Assembly (NCBI RefSeq): GCF_024713975.1 | Contig: NC_091103.1 | Span: 1,907,501 to 1,971,500, forward strand | Direction: 5' to 3' | Source: Paralichthys olivaceus | Taxonomy: Eukaryota; Chordata; Actinopteri; Pleuronectiformes; Paralichthyidae | Length of the DNA: 64,000 bases | Part shown: positions 1 to 12,639 of the stretch, one piece after another | How the letters are laid out: the number at the start of each line of letters is the position of its first letter | Numbering within the stretch: the stretch's first letter is position 1 | The notes under the pieces: generated by a model | Seen by the model: only the letters and a program-made list of their open reading frames with translations | What the model was told of the DNA's origin: nothing | Database searches by the model: none | Program-made: the position numbers and the translations under genes

Positions 1-119
1 CACACATCCATACAGTTGTTGGTGTATAATGTGTAAGACCACTGACTGTACCTGTGTCCATATAGAATGATGATAATAATAATAATAAGAATGTGTCTTC
101 TCTCTGTCTGGTTCCACAG

Positions 120-3100
120 AGGATGATTTTTCTATCATCCAGCAGGAGATCGTCATCGTTAAAAGCTGCAAACATCCCAACATAGTGGCGTATTATGGCA
201 GCTACATACGGTAAGCTGTCTGTTACCGTGGTTACGCTCTCTGTCGTAACGATCACAGATCCAACACACGTTTCCTCTCCTGTTTCAGAGCGAATAAACT
301 GTGGATCTGTATGGAGTTCTGTGGAGGAGGCTCCCTGCAGGACATCTACCACGGTGAGGGAGTGAGTCTGTGTTACTGTGATGAACCACGAGGACGCCGC
401 CTGTGTGACTTCACAGTTCTCATCTATTTGATTCAAAGGTTCTGCTTGGTTGAAAAAAATAAAGGATAATATGTTCGATCAAGAACATTTACAGAACCTG
501 TAGTTCACCATCAGAAAGTGGATCTTTAAACACCTTCAACAGAAAACTCACTCAATGTAACAGAGAAGAAGAACTGGCTCCTGCAGATCAGGGATCAGTG
601 TTAAATTTCCAAATGGACAGATTGAACATTTTAGTCACTGTAGAGACCCAGTGGCAGTTTTACAAAGATTAACTGTGCAATGAATATTTATCACAACACA
701 ATATTAGTTTTTTCATAATCCAGACAGTGCTTTAGATCATCTGGTTAAACTGAACCTCTCGTGATCTTTCTGACATGAAGCTTTTTATCTGTTCTTCTCT
801 AAACTGGTCAGTGAAATTATTTCATATCCAAAAGTTACCCCTCAGTTGACAAACCTGATATTTTGCTTAAATCCAACATCAAATCTATTTAAATGAACAT
901 ATTTTATAACAAGTCCACTTTACCTCACAGTGACTGGTTCTTTGTCTGAGCCTCAGATCGCCTACATCTGCAGGGAGATGCTACAGGTAATTTAATAATA
1001 TTCATTTAGGTTTTATTAGTAATCATTTTAAAAAGCACCACAGTATGTACAATGATATAAATATATATTTATATGTGTGTGTGTGTGTGTGTGTGTGTCC
1101 AGGGCCTGGATTACCTGCATGCACAAAAGAAAATCCACAGAGATATCAAGGTGAGTTTGTCAGACAATGATTTGACCTTTATTTGAACCCATGTATAAAT
1201 GAACATAAAGATAATAATAATGTCGTGTGAAAAACAATCACATTAAGTCGGGTCTGGACTTTGCCTTGAATCTTTGTTTCGTGTTCTCTGTCCTCACTTG
1301 TTAAACGCCTAAACATTGTTTGTGTTTAACAAACGTAAGATGAAACTTTCAGATTGCTGTTGGACTAATTGACCCATGTGTGTGAATAACAATACAATAA
1401 TTGTATAGATATGTTTTGTGCTGGATCTTAAAAAGTTAAAACTTCAGGAGAAACTTTTGAAGAAAAGAAATTCCAAGCTCTCAGACTTTTAACAGTTTTT
1501 TATGACGAAGAAGTACTTTACAAAAATGAGGTGGTAAATGTTTGAAATGCAGAATGAGACAAATAACATTCACTGATACTGAAGGTAACAGAAAAACAGC
1601 AAATTATTAAAAGAAGAATACTCAGCACAGCAGCAGATGATTTGAACAAAGCTCCACCAGAGGAGGCAGTTAGCAGATTCTTGCTTCTGTCTCGTGGAGG
1701 TTGAAGATCAGAGAGTGGGTTGAGTCTCAGTGTAACAACACGTGACTGTGGTTGTGTCTGATGTGCATCTTGCTCTCTTTTGCTTCCAGGGTGCCAACAT
1801 CCTCCTCAACAATCAGGGCGAGGTCAAGCTGGGTGGGTGGAAGTTTGCACAGTTTGTCTCTGCTGCTCTGGGTCGCTGTGGTTGAGATGAGTCACTCGCT
1901 GCAGGAGTTACGACTCAGTTTACTCATCACTGTTTTTAAAACTCGACTGATTCGTACGTTATCGAGCGGCTGAAAGCTCCTCATCCTCTGAGTCCTCTGA
2001 ATAAAGCGTTCTGGTTTACTTTAATACAAGTTTCAGTATCAAATCTTCAAATCAAATTCGATTTGTATTGCCCATATTCACAAATAATGTCACTTCCTCT
2101 GTTCTTAACCCTCGACGAGAGTAAAACTACTGATGAACCCTATTAACAGGGGAAAAACATAGAAACCTCAGAGGGTCACATGTGAGTGATTCATCTCCCG
2201 AGACGGACAGAAGAGCAGTGGATTCATTTTGGATTATTACCAAGACGCACTCAAGTTTTCTTGATATAAGAAAATTCCCCCTTCAAATAAAACCAGTGTC
2301 GCAGGAGGGACGGTTGTTGAGATTGTCTTTCATATCTTTGTTTCCTGTTGTGCAGCTGACTTTGGGATATCAGCTCAGATCACGGCCACGCTCGCTCGGC
2401 GGATGTCCTTCATTGGGACGCCATATTGGTAAGAAACCACATTTTCTGCTGTAAACGGCTGAAGCTTCACATTATCATCCAGTAAACTTATGAACACAAT
2501 ACACACTTTTTTGTACCTGATGCTATATTTTAACATTTTCTATGTATGTGACCAGTGAGCCACACGTAAGAGGCATTTACAAATCCATATCATTTAGAAT
2601 TATGTTTATGTCATCAGCTGCTTCACCTCGTAGTAAACCTCCTCCATCACAGAGCAGTGGTTTTGAGTCGGAGCAGCTTGGTTATATTATCTGATATGAA
2701 AATCACCTGTTGCTGTTCCCCTCCCGTCCTCAGGATGGCTCCAGAGGTGGCAGCGGTGGAGATAAAAGGCGGCTACAATGAGCTGTGTGACATCTGGTCT
2801 GTGGGCATCACAGCTGTGGAGCTGGCAGAGCTGCAGCCTCCAATGTTCGACGTCCACCCGCTGCGGTAAACGCCCACTGAAAGATCACAAGCACGAGACC
2901 TGAAAGAAGAAATATTGCGAAAGACACATTCAGAACTTTTCAATCAAACCTGTTTTCCGTCTCGATCTCTGTCACAATCACACTCAACAAAAACACACGT
3001 CAGAGCTTCTCGAACCTTCTGGAAACACGTTCACATGTGACGAACACGTTGTTCCCCCCGTTACAGACACACACACACTTTCCTCACTTTTGTGAATGAC

Positions 3101-6100
3101 ACACAAAGCACAGTGTAGTTCAGGTCCAGCCCACAGACTGAGCCATGTGTAGGTACATGCACTGTGCAGGCCTTGATGCATTTGTGACACATAAAGTAAC
3201 ACGTCTCTGCCGACTGTGTTTTTCCTGCAGCGTCCTGTTTCTCATGTCTAAGAGCGGCTACCAGCCCCCGAAACTGAAGGACAAATCTAAATGGTAAATA
3301 AAAAAAACATCATTATTATTATTATTGTGATATTTATTAAATTAGTGATCATTTCATCATCACTGCTGGGATCAGACGCAGTTTTTCAGTCTTGCAGAAA
3401 AATGAATAAAATAACAAACTAATGAAGATGAGCATTAATGTATGTGTGTACACTGTAGGTGTGTATGAAGAAATATATGTATATAATTCCTGTCTGCAGG
3501 TCGTCCATGTTTTATAACTTTGTGAAGGCCATGTTGGTGAGGAACCCGAAGAAGCGACCCAGCGCCTCCAAGATGCTCTCAGTCAGTTCTGTTCACACAC
3601 AAATCTTTTTCATAATAATGAACATAAGAAATCTATCGATTGAGCGGTTGAGACTTGTTTGTGGACGTCTGAGAAAAGAAACTGATTCTCTCTGTCGTTC
3701 TTCTCCTGGTGTTTCTCCTGCTCACCTCCTCTCTGCAGAATGTGTTTTTGACTCAGCAAGGTCTGAACCGGGAACTGACCCTGGATCTGCTGGAGAAGTT
3801 TCATCACCCTGAGAAACTGAAGAACTGCCTGGTGACAGAGGACGACGAAATGGAGGTCTTAACCACATCAGTCCACGAATCAGTTCAAAAAGAAACAAGA
3901 TTCAAGATAAGATGTGTGAGGTTTTGATCCAGGTTTGGACTGACCATATTTCTGTTGCTGTTGATTTAAGGTGGCGGTCGCCGGATCTTTAAGGAGAATC
4001 CAGTCTATCAACAAACACAACCAGGCAGAGAGAACCAACTCGGACATGAGCTGTAAGAAAACAAAATAATGCTAATTCTTCTTCCTTTCTTATGTACGTT
4101 TTTCTGTATACGAAACTGAACAGTGGCTGAAGTGTGAAAAGTGTTTGAGTGTTTCACTTGTGGTTTTTCAGGGGAACAGATTTGCACTCTTAAAGACCTG
4201 AGGAAAGACTCACCGAATGCAACGGTAACAGCACACGACACATTTAACATTTATATATTGTAATATATACGTATTTACTTTAGATTGTACATAAAGTACT
4301 TACAGGACACAGCTGAAGATGAGTCCAGCCTTTGTACCAGTTAGTATCTCTGAGTAAATAGTTTATATTTTCACATCGGTTGAACTTATGTTCTTTAAAA
4401 GTCAATCACAACAGAGTATGATTTTTATCAATCAGCTCAATAAAACGATGTTCTCTTCTCTGAATGTAACCACTGTTAATAATAATAATAATAATTATAA
4501 TAATTATATCGGTTTTAATGTGGTTTTCACAGTTAACATCTTCTCTGGGATCAACTGGCAGCAACAAGAGTCAAGTGAGGTGAGTGGATCACAGACTCTA
4601 AAATTATGAAGTCAAATATTAATAAATACAAATATTAACCATAGTTTTCTCTTTCAGGGACGAGGACACGGAGTCGGACGATGACTACGATGATGTGGAC
4701 GTGTAAGAAAACGTCACACTGTGTCGCCACATCCATGTTGAACAGAAAAGCAAAGCATAAGGACTAATTAGAAGACACACACACACACACACAGGATCTG
4801 AACCTCAGAAATATTTTATAGTGTTTTTACAGAAGTAATTTCCTCCTGTTTTTCTCTTTATGTGCTTTGTATAAACCTTCTCTGTGTCTTTTGTCCACCG
4901 TAGTCCTACAATACAGGCCAGCAGGTACGTCTGAACACACACTAACTCACGTCTGTGTTACTTTTGATCTGAATTATTTGACTGAACCAACTTTCTCTGT
5001 TAACAGCAACATATTTGATGAAACTCCACCTCCACTTCCTCCTAAGGTGAACATTGAGTGAACAGGGGGAGAAAGAATGAAAAAAAATACTGTCAATGTG
5101 TATATATATAAATATATTTATATATATCACAGTGACGGAACAGATAAAAAGCATTGTTTAACTGTTTTACTTATTATATATACTTACTCGTTTATTGAAT
5201 GTCAACACGTTTCCATGTGTTCGCAGCCCAAAGCACAGATTAGCCCAGAGGAAAGCATGACAGGGGAAGACGATCGGACGAGGAAACACTGCTCCCTGTA
5301 CACCCCCTCCCGCCTCAGGACCTCCAGTGGGACGCACGTCCAACCCACACCCCGACAACGGCTCTCACGAAACTCAGGTGAGATACAGTTTCTGCCGTCA
5401 CCCAAAAAAAAAACCACAAGACTTTACAACTGATGAAAAACTATTTTAAATGAAATGAACGACATCACAGTTTTCTTATTGTGTGTGTGATCCAGACCCT
5501 GAGTCCTTATCTGCCCAGTTTCATGACAACCCACCAGACCTCCCCCCTGAGCTCCCTCCGAAAGGAATCCGGAGACGACAGCCTCTATCAAAGGCGGAAC
5601 AGAGGGTAACATCTGAAAACTGCTCTTTCCTTTTTTTTTTTTTACACCACTTTGTCTGAGAGTTCACAGCCTGTTGTGTTACGTGGAAGAAGCTGTCACT
5701 TAAATTCAGCTGTAGACATTAGAGGAAAGTGAGTCACATCTGTTATCTTTTTTCAAAGATGCTCATCTTTCCTCTTTCACAATCTGTTCCGTCTCACTCA
5801 TCGTGGAGTTTTCTGTTTCCTGTTCTCAGGAACGTGCTGAGTGTGTGAGCCCGGTCATGAAGAAACCTCCAGTGAGTTCCTCCTCTCCTCAAATTTTACA
5901 GTAAACATCTATTTAGATTCAGCAGGCTTCAGATGCATTTCTAGACCATGAGGTTGCATCACCATTAAAAACAACTGTGGACAAGACAAAATGAATAATT
6001 GAAGCCCCTCCCTCGCTTTTCCAGGTCTACTTCAAGAAGATCTTCCACGGCTGCCCTCTTAAAATAAACTGCTCCACGACCTGGGACAACCCAGCCACCA

Positions 6101-9100
6101 AAGGTTTGTGTCACTGAACAAATGATTCTCCGCTCTCCCCCACGTCCTCTGAATGTCTGTTGAATGCCTCCGCTCTTTCCCTCAGACCAGCATCTGATCC
6201 TGGGGGCAGAGGAAGGGATCTACACGCTGAACCTCAACAGCTCAGAGACCACGATGGAACTGGTATGATCGTTATCTTCGCCACAGATCCACATCTTCTT
6301 TAAATATTTGATCTGTAAACAACAGGCGGCTCTGGTTTGGGTGTAAATGTCATTTTAGCTTCTTTTTTTGTGTGATGGAAATCCTCAAGCAAAATATTGA
6401 AGAGGAGCCTGACAAACTAAAATACTTGATCAAAAGTTCTCCCAAAAAAAGTCAACTATTAAAGATCTTTGGATAGAGACACTGAAGCTTTAATGAAGCA
6501 GTGAACAATGTGTCCTCTTCTATTTCAGCTGTATCCAGGGAAGTGTACCTGGGTCTACACCATCAATAACGTCATCATGTCCGTATCAGGTAAACAAAAG
6601 ATGTTACTTACAAACTGGACCGTCTTTTAGTCGTCTCTGTCACCTGGAGGCTCCCTGAAAGAAGATGTTTAGATGTCTCATTGGAAGATTTGATCATATT
6701 AGTGTTCAAGATATTTGAGTCAATGTCAAATTAACAAAATCTGGATATTAATGTTGCTGAAACTGGGCAGTGCTGCACGTTTACTGCATATTGACGTATT
6801 TCCCAACCTTTTGACTTTATTTTAGGGAAATTAAAAAGAAAGTACCCTCATTTATTTGAATGTTTTGTCAGCATACACTTCCTGTTCAGTCTCAGAGGTT
6901 TCAGTTGTAAGATACATAAGAAAGATATGAAAAGAGGAAGTTTGCATTTTGAGAATAAAAAAAAAATGTCTTGAAAGAATAAATTACTTTTGATAAAAGA
7001 TAAATATTGAAGTTTAGTTCTCGACATAATTTATAAAAGTTAAAGGAGAAAAAAAAAAATCTTTATTCAACATTTCCACTTTATTCTCAAAATGGAAAAA
7101 TACAACCTTCCTCTTCTCTCTTTTTTCTTACCTGACCCTCAGATGAACTGAGTCGAAGTTAATTCTGTGTTTGCAGGTAAATCGCTGCAGCTTCACTCCC
7201 ATTCGCTGAAGGAGTTGTACGAACAGGCTCGGAAAGACCAGAGGATGGTTGCCTTGCCGACTCACAGACTGTTACCTAGGTAACACAGGACTCACCCTGA
7301 ATTTCATTGTCTCTCTCTCTCTCTCTCGTTTGATTTGTCAAAAGTTTGCCTGAAAGAAACTGAATGACGTGTTTTATCTTCAGGAAATACGCAGTGACGT
7401 GTAAAATACCTGATACAAAAGGCTGCAAGACGTGTTCAGTCGGTGAGAACAATATTTTTGTCATCGATCTCGGCAGCAGTTGTACTTTAGATATTTAATG
7501 TAGTAAAATATTTGTTGTAAACTACATTAAAAAAAAAGATTTCTGCAGATGCAGTGTTCGGAGAGATAAGCAGTGACACTTGTATTCTGTCTGTAACAGG
7601 CAGCCTGCAGCGAGGCAGTGTGTTCCTGTGCTGTGCTCTGGAGTCCAGCGTGGTGCTGCTGCAGTGGTACGAGCCCATGCACAAGTTCATGCTCATAAAG
7701 GTACAACTCTTTAAGTCTGGGCTGTTTAAGAGGAAACAGCCTCAGGATGACAGACATGAATTGAATCTGTGACATCATGTTAGTGAGGAGAGGCTGTCTG
7801 AGCCCGAAAATCAGTTTCTTCCTTCACATTGTGTCAAAAAGACATTTTCTTGTATAAACGTTATAAATTTCCTTTCCTGTAAAGTTTAGTTGCCTCCATT
7901 TTTAAGTTGAATGAGCGTAATGACAAACTGTATTGAAGTGAAAGAGGATGTAAGTTACAACGCCGTGTGTTTATCTTCATTACTCTTGCTGCTTTTAGCT
8001 TTTTTTATTGGACGGTTAACACTGACAGCAAAATATAAAATGGCTGCTGCAAGTGAAAGCATTTTATGGTCACCATTAAATGTATGAGTTAGTTTTGGAC
8101 CTTTGACCAGAGAATAGACTCACTGATGTTCTCAGCTGTGGCTAAAGGGTTTGAGGTTGCAAGATTAAGTCTCTTTAAACCACAAACTTAACGTGGCAGC
8201 TTTACGAGCTGCTCTCTGAGAAAGAAACAAAAAAAACCCCCACACAGCTAAAGACACACTTCAAAGAAGACTAGACTCAACTTTCCTTTCCACGCCTGCA
8301 GCATTTCGACTTCCCTCTGCCCAACCCTCTGCGGGTGTTTGAGATGGTGGTGGTGCCCGAGCAGGATTACCCGCTGATCTGTATCGGTGTGTCTCGGGGG
8401 TCCAGCCCCAACATTCCAGTCAATGTAGAATACATGAACCTCAACTCCAACACGTCCTGGTTCACCAGCTCTGGCCTGGGTACGTCCACTCTGAAGAACT
8501 TTGTAAATGAAAAGAGTTTATGTCAATGTCAATTTTAAAGCACATTTAAAACAACCAAAGTAAAAGGTTTAACAGGAAAACAGCAGAAAACAATATCATC
8601 TTTTTGTTGATGTTAACAATTTTGTTGCTGTGTGTGTTTGTCGCATGTGTTTGTGTGTTTTCTTACAGAGAAACCTTGCCCAGACATTGTACAAGTAAAC
8701 CAGCTGGACAGTAACTCACTGCTCGTCCTCCTAGAAAGTAAGTTACAACATCTGTCAAGTGGTACTGACGACACTTCTCCATGTATTACAAACAACACAA
8801 ATATCTTAATGCACAGATCAATACGTCATTACTACATCAATTATCAATCAGTCAGACTTAATTTGTATAGCACTTTTCATACAAAGAAAATGTAAACACA
8901 AACACACAAACAGACACACAAAGTAAAGGCTTGATAAACTCAACAATAAATAAAAAAAATATTCGTGTTAAACTCCAAATCTAACACATTAGAAATAAAA
9001 CCCACTCTGTTGTTGTAGTATATCAAGGTATTATGATATTGTGTCTATTAAGATATTAGATATAAAGAAATTACAATTTAGCAAGAAATGGATGTGATCT

Positions 9101-10717
9101 TTATTATGAGGAATTCATTTTCTCGATGTTTAATTTTTAAAAATGTGCTGTATTGTGATCAGTCAGGTAAACAGACCCTCCGGGGCTCTGATGATAAAAC
9201 TGCATCCCTGATAGGACGATTGGAATTCAGATAAAGATTAAGAATCCTGCCGCAGTAACAGAAGTAATCTGTCTTTGTAAAAGATTTTAAAGTTGTGTAT
9301 TTGTTCATGACCTGTTCACTTACATGTTTCCACACTGACGTATTCTGGTTGATATCCCTCCTCCCTCCTCCACAGAGTCAGTACATATAGTTGATCTGAG
9401 GGGGGAGCTGAAGAGCAGCAGGCCTCTGACACATGAGACGACCTTCTCTCGTGATGTTGAGTCTATAGGTGAGAACGTCTCCTGACAAACCAGCGATGGT
9501 TAAAGCGATGGTCAAATTTGAGCTCAGCGTTGACTCTTGTCTGTCCGGTTAGTGTATTTCGAGGACACGCTGTTGGCAGTGTGGCGTCACGGCTGGTTGA
9601 GGAAAGGACAAGGTTCCACCGAGGTGCTGGAGGAAACCACAGACAAGAGGAAGATCTACAGATTGGTGCAGTCGGACAGGTACTGAACGTCTGTGGCGTT
9701 AATGTTGTTAATTGTTAATTAACTTTCTGCAGGTTCTCTTTGTCTGTTCAAACCATGGACTGAGAATAAAGATGGACGACATGATGGCCCCCCCCAAGTA
9801 AAGACAAAGTGTCTAGATTGCCCTCTTGTGGCTGGCTGCAGTATAGCTCATAAACTGTGCCTCCTCCGTGTTAGCAGATGGGACACGGAACTAAAAAGTC
9901 AAAGCGCATTTCAAATACATTTCTTACAGTGAGTCTCATCACACTGATGTATGTTGAGGTGTTCATGCTGAGACATATGATTAGTCGAACGTGTGCATCG
10001 CTGGGACCGTCCATCAGATCACTGCTGCTCAGACTCCAGACGACGTCATTGCAAGATGGCAGCGCTTGCATCTCGGACATTTTGGCTTCATCAGGGAGGA
10101 AGTAGAAACATGTCGTCCATCTTTATTTACAATCTTTGATTCAGACTCGGTGGCTCGTGTTAATATTGTCTCCTTATAAAATGTGGCTTCTATTTATTAC
10201 AAACAAGTGGGACACATAAAGCATGTCTTTAGTCAGAACCACTTATAAAAACTATAGTTGAATGTTTTGCCAGGGTCTCTAAAGTCGACTGATAAGACTC
10301 ATCTTCTGAGGATCAGGCATGTCTGGACAAAAAATTATCATCCATCCATGAAATGGCTGTTGAGACACTGACTGGTTGACACTAGCCGAGCAAAATCAGC
10401 AAATGTCCTCATGGCTAAGAACAAAACAAAAAGTGTCTCATCAGGGAAGATCAACGTCTTTCATGTTGGATTTTATTACTGAGGAACTGTCTGAGGTTTG
10501 TTTTGACAGATACGTTCATGTGATCCCTGTCCTTCTCATAACTGTTCCATAGGTTTTAGCCCATGTTTTAAGACACTCCAGTGTTTCTGTGCTTGACATC
10601 CTCTGACCTTCTCCCCGCAGGATGGTCATTTTGGAGACACGTCAGACTGACGACCAGTCGGGGCTGTCCAACCTGTCCATCCTGGAGAATGCAGAGAACT
10701 ACTTATTGCTGGCCTGA
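120..10717 (+). CDS. map4k1: Mitogen-activated protein kinase kinase kinase kinase 1 (HPK1), 5'-truncated by window edge
   Basis: Ste20/GCK-family serine/threonine kinase that acts upstream of JNK and dampens T- and B-cell receptor signalling in the cytosol of blood cells. Thirty GT-AG exons join into one frame of 2405 nt: two bases completing a split codon, 800 residues and a TGA at 10715-10717. Human HPK1 is 833 aa, so roughly 60 N-terminal residues including the start and glycine loop are missing to the left. The layout is kinase domain, proline-rich linker, then CNH domain. It is assigned to MAP4K1 rather than MAP4K2/3/5 because the linker carries the Tyr-Asp-Asp-Val-Asp-Val-Pro segment, matching the HPK1 SLP-76-binding tyrosine and caspase site, followed by PPPLPPKPK, and because the CNH start [16 protein letters not shown] is nearly the human sequence. 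Exon coordinates are in the three following entries. Family identity is very likely; individual splice sites are inferred from consensus and frame. Confidence 0.93.
1072..1098 (+). repeat. (GT)n array abutting a 3' splice site in map4k1
   Basis: About 27 nt of alternating TG run straight into TCCAG, the acceptor for the catalytic-loop exon at 1103. The usual pyrimidine tract is replaced by the dinucleotide array. Confidence 0.85.
2036..2225 (-). mobile_element. Degenerate teleost retroelement 3' region in a map4k1 intron
   Basis: The stretch from AAATCAAATTCGATTTGTAT through TGCCCATATTCACAAAT is the reverse complement of the 3' tail (ATTTGTGA...GGGCAATACAAAT...) that I know from abundant fish non-LTR/SINE-like repeats. 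The adjoining AACAGGGGAAAAACATAGAA and CGAGACGGACAGAAGAGCAG blocks belong to the same familiar repeat. It is read on the minus strand, has no coding capacity here, and its boundaries are approximate. Confidence 0.6.
3739..5871 (+). other. map4k1: map4k1 regulatory linker exons (SLP-76 / caspase / SH3-binding region)
   Basis: Exons 3739-3855, 3971-4052, 4172-4224, 4533-4579, 4658-4702, 4904-4924, 5007-5046, 5227-5377, 5496-5605, 5830-5871. The linker starts with the kinase tail [14 protein letters not shown]. An acidic stretch [14 protein letters not shown] has its Asp-Asp-Val-Asp codons at 4689-4700. In mammalian HPK1 the tyrosine here, once phosphorylated, binds the SLP-76 SH2 domain, and the DDVD is cut by caspase-3. 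[12 protein letters not shown] and [12 protein letters not shown] are SH3-type proline motifs. Exons here are short (21-151 nt) and diverge most from mammals, so 3971-4579 is the least certain part of the model; the donor at 3856 is weak. Confidence 0.8.
8855..8886. repeat. Short fish-repeat relic in map4k1 intron
   Basis: TTAATTTGTATAGCACTTTT followed by CATACAAAG matches a short motif common in fish interspersed repeats. Only this core can be recognised, so family and orientation are uncertain. Confidence 0.35.
9752..10140. mobile_element. MITE-like non-autonomous DNA element in last map4k1 intron
   Basis: The left end has AAAGATGGACGACATG at 9768-9783 and the right end has its exact reverse complement CATGTCGTCCATCTTT at 10109-10124. 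The similarity continues outward: GACTGAGAATAAA on the left against the complement of TTTACAATCTTTG on the right. This gives terminal inverted repeats of about 26 bp around an element of about 390 bp. The interior (CTAGATTGCCCTCTTGTGGC, TGTTAGCAGATGGGACACGG) matches a repeat I know from many percomorph fish. No transposase is present. A partial relative lies near 42585. Confidence 0.7.
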
Positions 10718-11035
10718 CTCTCCTGACCGAAAAATTTGGAATCTCCCAATTCCACTTGGATACTGACACCGGGACTCAGTCAAAAGGAGGAGAATGGACA
10801 ATGAGGCACCAACATTATGGTCTGTGATCATCTGACATCACAGACAGGGACGTATCACTGCCACAAGATTTTATTTTCTAGATGACTGGAATGTATCAGC
10901 ATGTGTCCCTCGATCTGTGCTCACTCCTACGTATTTTGCGAGCTGCAGAAGGAAGGTCGTCTTCTAAGACTAAAGAAGAAGCTGCCACAGTATTGTTGAG
11001 TATGAGGCGGGTGTCTGCAGGGACTTCACATAAAG

Positions 11036-11041
11036 AATAAA
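11036..11041 (+). other. map4k1: map4k1 polyadenylation signal
   Basis: AATAAA lies 319 nt after the stop codon. It is the first canonical hexamer downstream, so the 3'UTR probably ends about 15-25 nt later. Confidence 0.65.
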
Positions 11042-12639
11042 GGACTGGAGCTGTAACTCTTTTTAGTTAACTGGGTTTGAATGTCTGGATCAAACACACT
11101 TCTTCCTGCCGTTACACAGTAATAAAGTTAATCAACACAAGATGAGGTGAGCTGTATTGATCTTGGAGGGGACGTGAGGGGAAATCATTTACATACATAA
11201 CATCTCACTGCTGCAGAGAAATGTTTTCACTTTGTTCTTCACTGTCTTGCAATAAAAAGTAGTCAAAGTAAAATGAATGGTAAATAAATGGTCTGTATCT
11301 ATATATATTTATATACGTTCATACACTGCATCTATGGGCATCACTTTTTCTATGATTGGCAATTCAGGGTTCAGTGTCTTACCCAAGCACACTTTAGCAT
11401 GCAGATGGCGATAACTGGGATCCAACCGCCGACTCTCTGGTTACAGGTCAACCGCTCTCCCCCCTCAGCCACAGCCACTGTGATGCAGGCACGGGTTGTA
11501 CCTGGAAGTAGGAGATAATAAGCCTGAAGACAAATAGAGGGACATGACAACAGGTCTGAATTCATAACAAGGACATATTTGCATCTAATTTCAACTTCAA
11601 CCCTCTGTCACAATTCAAGGAATTGCAGAAGCAGAAACTTTTAACAAAAAGTGTCCTTTAATAAGGAAAAGTCCGTTAGCAGAAAAAGCACAGGAAACTA
11701 AGTAGCTTACAAACACATCCTTAAACAGAAAAGACCTAAGAAAAGTGAAGTGAAGGATCGGGGGTGATGACGTGAGGCGGCATGAAGAAGACAAGGAATG
11801 ACAACCATGAAACTACGACAGGGTGGTGGGACAGACGCATAAGACGACAAGACAAAGACAAAGCGAAGCACAGAGACTTATATACACAGTGAACTGAGGA
11901 CACACTAGAGACAGAAGACACAGGACAAACAGATGAAACTAATCCAGGCAGGAAGTCAAGATGGAAAACACACAGGAGCAGAAACTACAAAACAAAACAG
12001 GAAACAGAGTGGAACCAAGGGAGCACAGGTAAAGGTCGAAACATAAACAGAGACAGATATGATGCACAAGGAGATCCATAAAAAATGAAAACACTCTTCA
12101 TTCCAGAAGCAAAACGTCCAGAACCAAAGAGTCCAGAGTCTGAAAAGATCATCATGAAAACTGACAACACTCTCATTACAGAGTCAAAGTCCAGAGTCAT
12201 GACAGCCTCCTTCAGTCCATCCATCAGTCTTCTTATCTTTATTAACTGGGGCTGCTCTCATCTACATCATCACAGCTTCAATACTCTTATTGTTTCCACC
12301 ATGAAACCAGCCTGACAGCTGAAACACGATGGCTCCAGTAGTTCTGCAGGTTTATTCAAATCAATGAGTCTCATTCACCAAAGTGCTGCTCATTAAAGTA
12401 CCTTGAGAGAATGTAGGATATGAATTGAAATTAAAATGAAAGCTACCAAAGTAAAGGCCCACATGAGTCATGTGAATATCACAGTGGCTCCTGAGGTTTG
12501 GAGAACCCGATTTGAACCTGATAACATCACAGCTGTGTTCTGAAGGTGGGACAGTAAAGTTTGTGGCTGTTTGCGGTGCACTCTCTCCGGGAGGTGGAAT
12601 TCATGAGTGTCCGGATCATCTTTACCATTAACGACTCAT
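11042..12639. other. Intergenic region map4k1-dmwd
   Basis: No supported gene. It contains a degenerate interspersed repeat (11360-11475) and otherwise unremarkable AT-rich DNA with purine-rich runs at 11700-12090. The open frames present (for example 11985-12224 minus) have no splice context or recognisable domain. Confidence 0.6.
11360..11475. mobile_element. Degenerate teleost interspersed repeat
   Basis: The blocks GGGTTCAGTGTCTTACCCAA, GCACACTTTAGCATGCAGAT, ACTGGGATCCAACCGCCGAC and CAACCGCTCTCCCCC are mutated versions of a very common fish repeat (…GTGTCTTGCCCAAGGACAC…GGGATTCGAACC…). Its last part resembles a tRNA B-box, but no functional tRNA is present. Confidence 0.55.

Larger units (their letters stand above)
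120..3581 (+). other. map4k1: map4k1 kinase-domain exons
   Basis: Nine exons encode most of the kinase domain: 120-210, 289-353, 931-986, 1103-1150, 1790-1832, 2356-2428, 2734-2865, 3231-3293, 3500-3581. The first visible residues, [20 protein letters not shown], include the alpha-C region glutamate. The hinge reads [16 protein letters not shown]. The catalytic loop HRDIKGANILL spans the 1150/1790 junction. ADFG comes from 2356 onward, and the activation segment [15 protein letters not shown] includes the serine matching the HPK1 activation-loop phosphosite. The C-lobe has [18 protein letters not shown]. All catalytic residues in view are intact, so the kinase should be active; the ATP-binding lysine is off the left edge. 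Confidence 0.92.
6025..10717 (+). other. map4k1: map4k1 citron-homology (CNH) domain exons
   Basis: Eleven exons: 6025-6103, 6186-6262, 6529-6589, 7177-7279, 7384-7442, 7600-7700, 8302-8479, 8669-8737, 9376-9468, 9553-9679, 10621-10717. They encode a CNH beta-propeller, used for protein binding in GCK kinases. Recognisable segments are [17 protein letters not shown], the [16 protein letters not shown] segment, [36 protein letters not shown] and the C-terminal [10 protein letters not shown]. All junction phases agree. The 941-nt last intron holds a MITE-like element. Confidence 0.88.

Noticed and set aside
9518..9718. 66-codon open frame overlapping a map4k1 CNH exon
   Set aside because: Wrong frame relative to the reconstructed exon 9553-9679, whose phase joins both neighbours.
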